IMG/VR virus record: IMGVR_UViG_3300031920_000284
Location: 1-44,902 of that record
From: a virus
Reading direction: 5' to 3' (one strand)
DNA: 44,902 nt
This document shows, piece by piece, positions 8,214-15,463 of this stretch (the stretch's first letter is position 1; each line of letters begins with the position of its first letter). A model generated the notes under the pieces. That model had not been told where the DNA came from. It did not search any database and saw nothing but the letters and a program-made list of their open reading frames with translations. The position numbers were made by a program, and so were the translations under genes.

Positions 8214-8498
8214 TTATTTTTTTAATTTTTTATTTTTCCATACAAATTTACCAGAAGTTTTAGTTTTTCCAGTTACACAATTTCTAATTCCAGCATAAGA
8301 AATTCCTAATTCTTTAGAAGCTATTCTAGCATTATCCCATTCTTTAATAAATTCATTAACTAATGAATATTGAATTATAGGTATTGATCTAGAATTATTT
8401 TTTCCAGTTTTACCAAACATAGGAATTATATGATGTTTCTCATAGCATCGTAAATTTTTTGATAATTCATGTTTCTTTATATAAGTTAATATACACAA
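8214..8498 (-). pseudogene. Remnant of an HNH homing endonuclease with NUMOD1 DNA-binding motif
   Basis: The frame has YEKHHIIPMFGKTG, the beginning of an HNH motif, then jumps straight to IIQYSLVNEFIKEWDNARIASKELG, a NUMOD1 repeat, ending GKFVWKNKK. The middle of the HNH domain (second His, Asn, metal His) is missing. There is no ATG upstream; the first possible start is TTG, inside a promoter-like box. The parts and their order are those of phage homing endonucleases such as I-TevI-like or SPO1-type HNH enzymes. The internal deletion makes it very unlikely to cut. Confidence 0.65.
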
Positions 8499-8503
8499 AG
8501 ATA
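8496..8503 (-). promoter_or_regulatory. Possible Bacteroidota -7 element (TATCTTTG)
   Basis: Reading the minus strand, TATCTTTG fits TAnnTTTG. A TTTC-like -33 box stands about 18 bases upstream. It lies in a 70-base gap after the gene that ends at 8570 and would drive the genes from 8210 leftwards. The assignment is by motif only. Confidence 0.35.
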
Positions 8504-8569
8504 GTGAATTTCAATAAATAGAAATACTAAAATTATAGAAAAGTAAGATTATAAGAGGAAATAAGGTTT

Positions 8570-9202
8570 CTATGGAATAAATAAATTAGTTGGATTGTTT
8601 TTGTGGATGGTGACCTCAGGAAAATCTTTTACAAATTGTCTACTATCAAATCCTTTTACTATTAAATGATATCCGGATTTAGATGGTATATTTGCAATAA
8701 TTTTTTTTCCAGCAGTTATAGGTTGAGATGTTTCTATACAATGTATCATTGCAGAATTTCTTCTTCCTTCAGGATTATCAAACATAGCTAATATGTTAAC
8801 ATCAGTTATATTATCTACATCAAGTAACCATATTTTATCACCTCCATTGTGTACACCACATGAAGTATTCCACGATCTGTGAATAGTCTGGAAGTTTTTA
8901 TTATGCATTTGTTCAGCTATTCGCTTCAATGTATTAAATGCAGTTTTATAATAACTTCTCTTATTTAGATTTAATCCTACTCTAGCATTAAATGTCTTAG
9001 CAAGTAGTATCATTTCATCTTTTTGTCTATTAAATTTTTCTAATGAATTGATATAATATGCTTTTATTAATCGATTAGAGTTATTACTTCCATTGATGTT
9101 ACCAGGATTATCTTTTTTTCTTTGTAATATTTGTACAAAGTAAAATTCATCCTCTTTATCAAATGTAAGTAATTCTCTTATTTGGTCAAAGTTATTAATC
9201 AT
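8570..9202 (-). CDS. Conserved phage protein, faintly primase (AEP)-like, unknown function
   Basis: 210 residues, basic overall. Two patches recall archaeo-eukaryotic primases: KIWLLDVDN (an hhDhD metal motif) near residue 125 and KSGYHLIVKGF (an s-x-H motif) near 176. The end reads HKNNPTNLFIP. The third motif of primases is not evident and the N-terminal fold is unclear, so this may be a nuclease- or nucleotide-binding relative rather than an active primase. A separate DnaG-like primase is encoded at 24248-25285. It overlaps a small upstream ORF by 8 bases. Confidence 0.6.
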   Translation of the reverse strand: MINNFDQIRELLTFDKEDEFYFVQILQRKKDNPGNINGSNNSNRLIKAYYINSLEKFNRQKDEMILLAKTFNARVGLNLNKRSYYKTAFNTLKRIAEQMHNKNFQTIHRSWNTSCGVHNGGDKIWLLDVDNITDVNILAMFDNPEGRRNSAMIHCIETSQPITAGKKIIANIPSKSGYHLIVKGFDSRQFVKDFPEVTIHKNNPTNLFIP

Positions 9203-9275
9203 CTATTCTATCTCTATTATCTTTTATTCTATATTTGTTAAAAGCTATTAGTATTAAAATCATTAACGTTGTCAT
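9195..9275 (-). CDS. Very small membrane peptide
   Basis: 26 residues: a hydrophobic start (MTTLMILILIAF) followed by a charged tail (NKYRIKDNRDRIDD). It fills the gap between two genes exactly: its ATG overlaps the end of the metallophosphoesterase (9275) and its TAA overlaps the start at 9202. The fit is what supports it; no homology is claimed. Confidence 0.45.
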   Translation of the reverse strand: MTTLMILILIAFNKYRIKDNRDRIDD

Positions 9276-9967
9276 TATAAAAATTTTATTTCATTAGTAT
9301 TTTCATCCCAATTAAAAGTTAATGGAATATTTGCATATCTATATTGTTCATTTAAAACAGAAGCATTAATAAAATGTGTTCCATTTTTAAACTTATATCC
9401 ATATCCGCTATGTATATGACCAAAGATATGTATTTTAGGCTTAATTTTTTCAATTTTAGCCGTTAATAATTCACATCCTAAATGTTCAGTTCTTCCTTGG
9501 ACTACATCTAAATGTCCCCAAGCTGGCCCATGAGTTACTAATATATCAGTGTTAAGAGATATTTTATCCCATACTGATTCAAGTTCTTCTCCATTTCTTG
9601 ATAAATTAAAAGCCCAGTTACAAAATTCAGGTTGCCAAGGACTCCCCCAAATTTTAACAGAAGTTTGATATTCTGCTCCTATAATAGCTAAGTCGTCTTG
9701 TAAATAATGAATATTAGCATATTCTAATAAAGTCTCTGCTATTAAAGCAGGACTATCTTCAAATCCAAAATCATGGTTTCCTGCAATAAATATCTTATAT
9801 TCATAGTTTTTTAAATTATTAAACCAATCACAAAAATTCTTTATTTCTCCTATATATCCTCTACTACTTATATCTCCTGCACAAATTAATAAATCTCCAC
9901 CAGGAAGATCTTTTTCTATTTTTTTATGAAGTGTGTGAGTATCAGATATTACTGTTATTCTTATCAT
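9275..9967 (-). CDS. Calcineurin-like metallophosphoesterase
   Basis: 230 residues with all family motifs in order: SDTHTLH at 8-14, GDISSRG near 31, GNHDFG near 63, VTHGPAWGHLD near 146, and FGHIHSGYG near 178. The spacing and the THGP motif resemble the MPPED/YfcE-like group of cyclic-nucleotide or nucleic-acid phosphodiesterases. It is expected to bind two metal ions through these Asp, His and Asn residues. It lies three genes from a second metallophosphoesterase (10061-10777), and a third larger one is at 18475. Confidence 0.9.
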   Translation of the reverse strand: MIRITVISDTHTLHKKIEKDLPGGDLLICAGDISSRGYIGEIKNFCDWFNNLKNYEYKIFIAGNHDFGFEDSPALIAETLLEYANIHYLQDDLAIIGAEYQTSVKIWGSPWQPEFCNWAFNLSRNGEELESVWDKISLNTDILVTHGPAWGHLDVVQGRTEHLGCELLTAKIEKIKPKIHIFGHIHSGYGYKFKNGTHFINASVLNEQYRYANIPLTFNWDENTNEIKFL

Positions 9968-10061
9968 TTTGTTTATTTTTTCTATAAAAGTAATATATTT
10001 GTTCTAATACTAATATTGTTAATGAGATAGCTGTTGCTATTGCTGTTATTTCAGTACTCAT
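9924..10061 (-). CDS. Small membrane peptide, possibly with one TGA as Trp
   Basis: It begins at ATG overlapping the stop of the upstream gene (TAATG) and gives MSTEITAIATAISLTILVL followed by a basic tail. The first TGA comes after 39 codons; with UGA as Trp it runs to 45 codons (TAA at 9924). It overlaps the start of the next metallophosphoesterase by about 40 bases. One membrane segment is at about 5-24. Support is the start position and the hydrophobic pattern only. Confidence 0.45.
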
Positions 10062-10777
10062 TATGTTCTTTTTCTTATTTTATTATCTTCCACATTATTT
10101 GGACGTCCTAGTAATTGTTTAATATCTCTCCAAGAAAATGGTTTATATTCACCAAGTACTTTAAAAGCATTATCCATTCCTACATCAAGTCTTCCATTAC
10201 TATGTGGTATTCTACCGTGTACATGACCAAATAGATGATAAGATCTTTTGAACCTATCATTCCATTCCTGTATCGGATAGTGCATTAATACTACAAGTAT
10301 TTTATCAATACTTATTTCAAGATATTGTTGAGTAGATTTAAATAAATCTTGTGCGCCAACATAATAAGATGTTTCAGGAAGAATAGATTGTGGATCAATA
10401 TTAGTTATTATTTCTCCATAAGTATCACCATCATATAGATAATGACAATTAGGCAATATTCTATCATTAATAATATGATTATCGTGATTACCATATATTA
10501 AATGGATATTTTTACAAATAATTCTACTTCTAAAATTCCAAATATTACTTATACCTCCAAATGACCAATCTCCTAAATGAAATAGTATATCATTTTGACC
10601 AACATATTTATTAATTTGATCAATGATATGATGAGACATTTCTTGTGTAGTTTTAAAATCTCTACAATTTTTTTCTTTGTCTTTCCACACACTAACACCA
10701 AGAGTTATATTCTTATGCCAATAATGAGTATCAGAAGTCCACCATATATTTTGTTCTTTACTATTTAGTTTCAACAT
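10061..10777 (-). CDS. Calcineurin-like metallophosphoesterase
   Basis: 238 residues with the motifs SDTHYWHKNI near 15, GDWSFGG near 68, YGNHDNH near 93, LMHYPIQEW near 164 and HLFGHVHGRIPH near 181, followed by DVGMDN. This is the bacterial and phage YmdB/MJ0912-unlike short group often annotated as hydrolase or phosphoesterase in phages. It is a two-metal phosphoesterase; the substrate is unknown. Its start overlaps the upstream gene by 17 bases. Confidence 0.9.
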   Translation of the reverse strand: MLKLNSKEQNIWWTSDTHYWHKNITLGVSVWKDKEKNCRDFKTTQEMSHHIIDQINKYVGQNDILFHLGDWSFGGISNIWNFRSRIICKNIHLIYGNHDNHIINDRILPNCHYLYDGDTYGEIITNIDPQSILPETSYYVGAQDLFKSTQQYLEISIDKILVVLMHYPIQEWNDRFKRSYHLFGHVHGRIPHSNGRLDVGMDNAFKVLGEYKPFSWRDIKQLLGRPNNVEDNKIRKRT

Positions 10778-10973
10778 GTTCTCGTTTGTCTAGTAATTTT
10801 TTAATACTTTTCCAGTATTGCTCTGTTTCAATATAAAGTTTTGTGAAATCTCTTCTACTATTTATATCTGTTAAATCCTGATAAAGTTTAGTTTCCCAAT
10901 CGTGACCATGTTTTTTATAGTATGCTAACAATCGTGCTGTTGTTAATTCTTTTGCTTTGTCTATTGTTATCAT
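10761..10973 (-). CDS. Small basic unknown protein
   Basis: 70 residues, helical and basic (KAKELTTARLLAYYKKHGHD near the start). No known motif. It overlaps the metallophosphoesterase downstream by 17 bases. Confidence 0.65.
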   Translation of the reverse strand: MITIDKAKELTTARLLAYYKKHGHDWETKLYQDLTDINSRRDFTKLYIETEQYWKSIKKLLDKREHVETK

Positions 10974-10979
10974 TTTATA

Positions 10980-11162
10980 TTATTTAATTATCCAATCAAT
11001 AATATCTTCTAAATTATTTTCGGATAGTACATTATTTTTTTCTGAATTTTTTATCCAAGTATTGAATCGATCAATATCTTTAATAGGATATTGATACGAT
11101 TCTGTAATATACTTTAATGTTCCTCTGTCTGTGAGTCCCTGATATATAACAATTACAGTCAT
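10980..11162 (-). CDS. Small unknown protein
   Basis: 60 residues from MTVIVIYQGL. I choose this start, not the longer frame from 11207, because the ATG at 11162 overlaps the TAA of the zinc-ribbon gene (TAATATG) and the longer frame would run through that gene. Helical C-terminus, no motif. Confidence 0.65.
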   Translation of the reverse strand: MTVIVIYQGLTDRGTLKYITESYQYPIKDIDRFNTWIKNSEKNNVLSENNLEDIIDWIIK

Positions 11163-11163
11163 A

Positions 11164-11292
11164 TTAAGATGTTTTACCACATACAGTGCATGTAGTGTTT
11201 TTCTCACCTACAGTGTGAACTCTTTTTCCTTTACCGTAAACACGATCTTGAAAAGCATGTTTACAAGTACATTTTTTAACTGATGTTGCCAT
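11164..11292 (-). CDS. Tiny zinc-ribbon protein
   Basis: 42 residues. CTCKHAFQD near the start and CTVCGK near the end give four metal-binding Cys/His residues, with YGKGKRVHT between. This layout (KKCTCKH.FQD..YG.G.RVHN....CTVC) recurs as a small conserved phage protein of unknown role. It fits exactly between the ligase exon 2 end and the next gene. Confidence 0.8.
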   Translation of the reverse strand: MATSVKKCTCKHAFQDRVYGKGKRVHTVGEKNTTCTVCGKTS

Positions 11293-11304
11293 ATTAATCA
11301 TTTT

Positions 11305-12054
11305 TTATTCTCCCTCTTCTCTAATAGATTTAAATACTGGTTGTTGTGGTATTCCTTCATGTAATGAAAAATACGTAACAGTTGCCATTTTACCTACTAA
11401 TTCAGGCCAATTTTCTAAATAGTCTTTTTTAATCTCTCTATTTCCTACAGGTTTAGCATTAAACTTTTGACCAGCTTTAGTTTTCATTGTAAAAACCATA
11501 TCTTCATCACGAAGTTTTTCTTCTATTCCTATAATCTCAAATTCATCATCCATGTAATCTTTTACCTTTACCCAATCTGAATTTTTAGAACCTGGAGAAT
11601 ACTTTTTATTAGGTTTCCTAAGTACAACTCCTTCAAATCCTTCAGCAACATATTTGTCATGAAGTCTTTTAACACTACTCCAGCCTTCTACTAGAACATG
11701 TTCTAATATTATAACTTTTTCATTTTCTCCAAAATCTAAATGCATATCAGTTAGAATATCAAGTCTTTCATTGAAATTCATACTAGGATCTACTATATCA
11801 AATACCCAATATTCTAATGGAGCATGTCTAGATTCAACCCATTCTTTTTTCCGACATGTACCAGATATTTTTTGTAGTGTCCAACCATGTACATATAATT
11901 CTCCATCTAGAATTATATCAGGATTTTCTCTAAAGAATTCCAACAACTGTTCATCTTGTCTAATTAAAGTAGTTGGAATATCATAATCTCCACCACCTCT
12001 ACTAGCAGTTTTAATTATATCATTTTCTTTATCATATTTTTGTGTACATCTTAC
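11305..12054 (-). CDS. ATP-dependent DNA ligase, exon 2
   Basis: 249 codons after the intron, beginning VRCTQKYD. It carries motif Ia/II-like DGELYVHG, motif III EYWVFDIVD, motif IV EGFEGVVLRKP, motif V DWVKVKDY, and an OB-fold domain at the end. Alone it lacks the AMP-accepting lysine, which is in exon 1 (12957-13388). Joined, the protein has 393 residues and reads ...RKIDG-VRCTQKYD..., the normal K-x-DG-h-R motif. It seals nicks during phage replication. The apparent ATG at 12057 is an artefact of the intron end: the last intron G and the exon GTA give that context. Confidence 0.92.
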   Translation of the reverse strand, partial: VRCTQKYDKENDIIKTASRGGGDYDIPTTLIRQDEQLLEFFRENPDIILDGELYVHGWTLQKISGTCRKKEWVESRHAPLEYWVFDIVDPSMNFNERLDILTDMHLDFGENEKVIILEHVLVEGWSSVKRLHDKYVAEGFEGVVLRKPNKKYSPGSKNSDWVKVKDYMDDEFEIIGIEEKLRDEDMVFTMKTKAGQKFNAKPVGNREIKKDYLENWPELVGKMATVTYFSLHEGIPQQPVFKSIREEGE

Positions 12055-12956
12055 CAATTTTGTTATCGTAAAGGCTCTTTATCCTCTACTTCTACAGATT
12101 TTTCATTCCCTGCAGTTCGGACTATCTCTTTATTTTTCATATATTTATTTATATTATTAGAAAATGTAAGTAATTCTTTTTCAGAAGCTTCACTTTTCAT
12201 CATATTAGCTAACCATGAAATAATTTGTATATTACCTTTAACGTATCCTAATTTAGGGATAATTTTATCAAGACTTGGAGTATTTCTATCACGAGGTCCT
12301 CCTTCCCAATTTAAAGGTATTTGTAATATTGGACATACATCTATAGGTATTATATCAGATTTTTCTATATTAAAAGGAATTTGTTTTTCTAAAGCTCTAT
12401 TTTTAGCTCCAGTAAACATATTATCTATTTTTCTTTTTCCTTTTTTTATATTATCTCTATACCACATAGATTTACGTTCTATTACTTCTGGTTTACTATT
12501 ATATATAAAAGCTTTTTCTTGAAGCTGTTTTTTATGTGTTTCTCTATATTTTTTACCATGTTCTAGTTTCTTTTTATGATATTTTGGATCATTTTTTCTT
12601 TCATGGTATCTTTTTCTATCAGATTCTCTTTTACATTCTTTACATAAAGTACTTCTTCCATCTTTTCTTCTGTTGTCTTTTACAAATTCTTCTAATTTTT
12701 TCTCTTTTTTACACCTGTTACATATTTTCATAATTTATATTCTAGTTTGTTTAAAACATAAAATTACTAAAATATTTTGATGAAGTTAGGTGTTTTATGA
12801 AAAATATCCCGCTTTCGTGGAAGTATTATTTTCCTTAAAAATTTTAAGGAATCACTTCTAGTCTCTACACATTTATGCACATTACTATGCAATTTGGCTC
12901 GGGATTCCCATTTCAGGGTTCCCCGAATTAACGGAATTTAAAGACGGCGTAACTCC
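12055..12956 (-). ncRNA. Group I self-splicing intron in the DNA ligase gene, carrying an HNH ORF
   Basis: 902 bases. The exon ends GACGGT and the intron contains ACGCCGTC just after, forming P1 with a G-U pair at the splice site. A core piece AATCCCGAGCCAA (12894-12906) and the P7 halves GAGACTA (12859-12865) and GATAGTCC (12119-12126) are those of T4-type group I introns. The last intron base is G. Splicing joins codons GGT and GTA in frame. The HNH ORF lies between the P7 halves. Confidence 0.88.
12063..12731 (-). CDS. Intron-encoded HNH homing endonuclease (Endo VII-like fold)
   Basis: 222 residues. The N-terminus has a CNRCKKEK ... CKEC zinc knuckle, then a long basic region rich in Lys and Arg. 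The nuclease core reads CPILQIPLNWE ... PSLDKIIPKLGYVKGN ... ISWLANMMKSEAS, the pattern of phage intron HNH or Endo VII-like enzymes. It would cut an intronless ligase allele and spread the intron. The last residues (KEIVRTAGNE...) are the translation of intron P7 and nearby core, so protein and ribozyme share sequence. The stop is 8 bases from the exon. Confidence 0.85.
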   Translation of the reverse strand: MKICNRCKKEKKLEEFVKDNRRKDGRSTLCKECKRESDRKRYHERKNDPKYHKKKLEHGKKYRETHKKQLQEKAFIYNSKPEVIERKSMWYRDNIKKGKRKIDNMFTGAKNRALEKQIPFNIEKSDIIPIDVCPILQIPLNWEGGPRDRNTPSLDKIIPKLGYVKGNIQIISWLANMMKSEASEKELLTFSNNINKYMKNKEIVRTAGNEKSVEVEDKEPLR

Positions 12957-13388
12957 ACCGTCTATTTTTCTACTTGCAAACATTTCATTATCATAAATAC
13001 TTGTAGCACAATCATTTGAAGATTTAGCATTTTGTACTTTAATATTTCCATTTGCATCAGTTTTAATAGTAGGAACTATAGAATATAATTCATCTACATT
13101 TATAATATCAAATTTTGTTTTAGTTAAATCTGCTAATTTTTTATAACCTTTATCAGTAGACTTTTTTACTAAAGCTCGATATTCAAGTTCTGCCTGTTGA
13201 AGCACGGATCTTTTTGCTTTACCTTTTTCAATTGTTTTAACAGGTTGAGTAGTAATTTTTCCACCAAATTGTCCAGTAAATCTCCTAATAAAATAGGTGT
13301 TGCCTTCTTGTTCTAGTATATATCGTGCAGTTTGAATTTTATCTCTTGCATTTCTAATTACTAAAACAGTATCATATATTTGTACCAT
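12957..13388 (-). CDS. ATP-dependent DNA ligase, exon 1, with WGR-like domain and active-site lysine
   Basis: 144 codons ending MFASRKIDG, with the catalytic lysine at residue 141. Residues 20-90 (YFIRRFTGQFGGK ... KGKAKRSVLQQAELEY ... KGYKKL) resemble a WGR-like domain found at the N-terminus of some phage ligases, which may help bind DNA. The frame would continue 24 codons into the intron before TAG. The intron therefore cuts the gene at the most conserved point of the enzyme. The start overlaps the upstream stop (TTAATGG context). Confidence 0.9.
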
Positions 13389-13762
13389 TAAGCTTCTGTA
13401 TAAATATAATATTCTTCACTTTCTGTAACTGTTTCTAAATTATAATCATCAAGTTCATCATATGCAAAATCATATACAATAGTGTCTATAATTTCAGTAT
13501 ATTCAAGATTTTCTATAATTCTTTTATATTCTTGATCATAAGCAGAAATAAGTCTTTGAAAATCTTTACATAACTCTACATTTTGTTCTCTTATAATATT
13601 TTCTACACTAGCTCTATCAAATATAAAATAATATTTATCACCTACAGTATATTCATCTTCCTCTTGCATATCAAAATATTCTAATACTGCTTCGTTTCTA
13701 TCTTGTTGTGTAGGTTCAATAGCATCTAAGAATAATTGTAATTTTGTTTTATTGTCGTACAT
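13388..13762 (-). CDS. Unknown acidic protein
   Basis: 124 residues, strongly acidic, with many Tyr. It holds two similar tyrosine/acid-rich stretches (DEYTVGDKYYFIF and ESEEYYIYTEA). No motif that I recognise. It sits between the dUTPase and the ligase with one-base or four-base junctions. Confidence 0.7.
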   Translation of the reverse strand: MYDNKTKLQLFLDAIEPTQQDRNEAVLEYFDMQEEDEYTVGDKYYFIFDRASVENIIREQNVELCKDFQRLISAYDQEYKRIIENLEYTEIIDTIVYDFAYDELDDYNLETVTESEEYYIYTEA

Positions 13763-13765
13763 AGT

Positions 13766-13951
13766 TTATTTTTTTCCAGATGAACCAAATCCTCCTGATC
13801 CTCTATCAGTTTTATTAAGGATTTTTACTTCATTCCAATTAATTTTTTCGTATTTATTTAATACACATTGTGCAATCCTATCACCTTCATTTATAATAAA
13901 AGGTTCTTCTCCTAAATTCATAAGAATTACTCCAACGTTTCCTGTGTAATC
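13766..13951 (-). CDS. dut: dUTPase, exon 2
   Basis: 61 codons, from DYTGNVGVILMN, with motif IV (GDRIAQCVL) and the glycine-rich motif V (RGSGGFGSSGK) at the C-terminus that closes over the substrate in trimeric dUTPases. With exon 1 (14913-15215) it makes a 162-residue protein with all five motifs. The intron interrupts motif III: GTIDS / DYTG. The exon boundary was set to keep frame and to follow an intron-terminal G; the error could be a few bases. Confidence 0.9.
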   Translation of the reverse strand, partial: DYTGNVGVILMNLGEEPFIINEGDRIAQCVLNKYEKINWNEVKILNKTDRGSGGFGSSGKK

Positions 13952-14912
13952 CACTTTGTTATTCCAAAAGTTCTTTATCTCTTGGTTCTATAGTTTCTTT
14001 TGTTATACTATAGTTCGGACTATATCATCTTCAACAATTTCTACAATTTGTTGAAGCAAGGCGCTCGTGTTAACATTACTTCCCACAACATTACTTGTTT
14101 GGGATCGGTTATTAGTCTCTGAACCTTCAAAGATGTTTCCACCTAAGCTTGGCTGCTGATTGTCCACTTCTGGAGTTTCCAGCAATTCACCTTGTTTTAA
14201 GACTCCAATTATTTTGAAGTATTTTTTAATTATTTCTGCATTTTCTTTACTATGTAAAGCGCTATGAGCACTTCTAGTTAATACTTGTAAGTTTTCTATA
14301 TTATTATCTGTTTTAATTCTATTTTTATGATGTACATCATATTTAGATTTTAAAACAATCCATCCATTTATTTTTTCAAAAAAATCAGTATTAAATTTTG
14401 TATAATTTCTTTCCACTATCAACCTATGTTGTTTTACTCTATGTCCTTTTATAGAAATATCATGTGGTCTAGGGTGGTTAGGACAATACTCTAAAGCATA
14501 TCCATAATTTGTTATAATTAATTTATCTTTAAATGAAGAATTTTTATCACCTATAAGTCCATATTGATGATTTTTTATTCCTTTCATATAATCTGATTTA
14601 AGTTTACTTGAACATTCTATGGAACAAGTAATCTCATTTTTTATTCTTTTTAATCTAGATGGTTTTAAATACATTTCCTTTTTACAAATGAAACAAAAAC
14701 AGTTTGGTTCCTTATTAAATTTTTGCCATTCTCCATAACATTTATAAGAGCAAAATCTTTTGGGAAACTTACTTGTATCTATTTTATAATCTTCTTTTTT
14801 ACAAATTTCACATTTCATATTATATATTTTTAATTATATATAAATGTAGTGAAATTTATTTGAAAAATTTAGAAAATCAGAAATTTATTAAAAATTACCA
14901 GGAATATTGTTT
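13952..14912 (-). ncRNA. Group I intron in the dUTPase gene, carrying an HNH ORF
   Basis: About 961 bases. Core blocks are GACAATCAGCAGCCAAG (about 14148-14164), a P7 5' half GAGACTA (14113-14119) and a P7 3' half GATATAGTCC (14027-14036), all toward the 3' end, with a terminal G. Unlike in the ligase intron, almost the whole ribozyme core lies inside the 3' third of the HNH frame. Exact P1 pairing is not resolved, so the 5' boundary is less sure. Confidence 0.83.
14003..14818 (-). CDS. Intron-encoded HNH homing endonuclease with zinc fingers
   Basis: 271 residues. Two Cys4-type fingers (CEICKK ... FCSYKC, and CFICKKE ... CSIEC) lie in the first 75 residues. HNH_3-type core: HRVKQHRLIVERNY near 140, then VHHKNRIKTDNNIENLQVL and AHSALHSKENA. 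About the last 65 residues (from QGELLETPEVDNQQPS to EDDIVRTIV) are the translation of the group I ribozyme core, so they are probably under RNA rather than protein selection. It would promote intron homing into dut. Confidence 0.85.
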   Translation of the reverse strand: MKCEICKKEDYKIDTSKFPKRFCSYKCYGEWQKFNKEPNCFCFICKKEMYLKPSRLKRIKNEITCSIECSSKLKSDYMKGIKNHQYGLIGDKNSSFKDKLIITNYGYALEYCPNHPRPHDISIKGHRVKQHRLIVERNYTKFNTDFFEKINGWIVLKSKYDVHHKNRIKTDNNIENLQVLTRSAHSALHSKENAEIIKKYFKIIGVLKQGELLETPEVDNQQPSLGGNIFEGSETNNRSQTSNVVGSNVNTSALLQQIVEIVEDDIVRTIV

Positions 14913-15215
14913 AGAGTCAATTGTTCCAGGAGTATTTAGAACTGTAACTCCATCTTTTAATGCTAATCCACTTCTTGGTCTTATTTGTAATTCATGTCCT
15001 ATTGGAAGTTGTATAAATAAGTCAGTAGGAACGAGTGCTCTACCACCAGGAAATATAATTAAATACTTACCAGTATCATCCCAATCTGCAAATTGAAAAA
15101 ATTTATTTTTAAGATTGCCATTTGAAAAACTAGCTCTTAAATCCATTCCAGCTGCTCCACTAGTAGAGTATGCAGGTAGTACATTTTTTGAATTATTTAT
15201 TACTAATACTTCCAT
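14913..15215 (-). CDS. dut: dUTPase, exon 1
   Basis: 101 codons with motif I ([11 protein letters not shown], residues about 19-29), motif II ([12 protein letters not shown], about 79-90, including the conserved Arg-Ser-Gly) and the first part of motif III (NTPGTIDS). It hydrolyses dUTP to dUMP, keeping uracil out of phage DNA and feeding dTTP synthesis. Without splicing, the frame would end 5 codons into the intron (KQYSW then TAA). It overlaps the upstream gene by one base. Confidence 0.92.
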
Positions 15216-15448
15216 TATGGTTTTATCTCATTTGTTATTGGTTCTCCTTCTTGAGTTGGCACTGCTTCTTTTTGAGCCTTAATTACAGAATTAAACCAAG
15301 CAGTTAAATCAAATGGATTAACTGTTTCTAATACTTCATCTATTTTAGTTTCAGGAACTTCCTGAACTAAGTATGCTTTTTTTCTTGTTGGAGAAAGTAT
15401 AAAGTTTCCAAATGAAACTAAATCTTGTTCCGTAAAATACGTAATCAT
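15215..15448 (-). CDS. Small unknown protein
   Basis: 77 residues, with a mixed N-terminus and an extended, Pro- and Glu-rich C-terminus ([18 protein letters not shown]). It has no motif I recognise. It is placed between the helicase and dUTPase genes. Confidence 0.65.
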   Translation of the reverse strand: MITYFTEQDLVSFGNFILSPTRKKAYLVQEVPETKIDEVLETVNPFDLTAWFNSVIKAQKEAVPTQEGEPITNEIKP

Positions 15449-15463
15449 ATTATTTTTTATTTT

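Noticed and set aside
12040-12522. Plus-strand ORF of 160 codons
   Set aside because: It lies antisense to the intron HNH gene and exon 2, is hydrophobic and Ser/Phe-rich as expected for reversed AT-rich code.
13752-13949. Plus-strand ORF of 65 codons
   Set aside because: Antisense of dUTPase exon 2; the minus-strand frame has clear dUTPase motifs.
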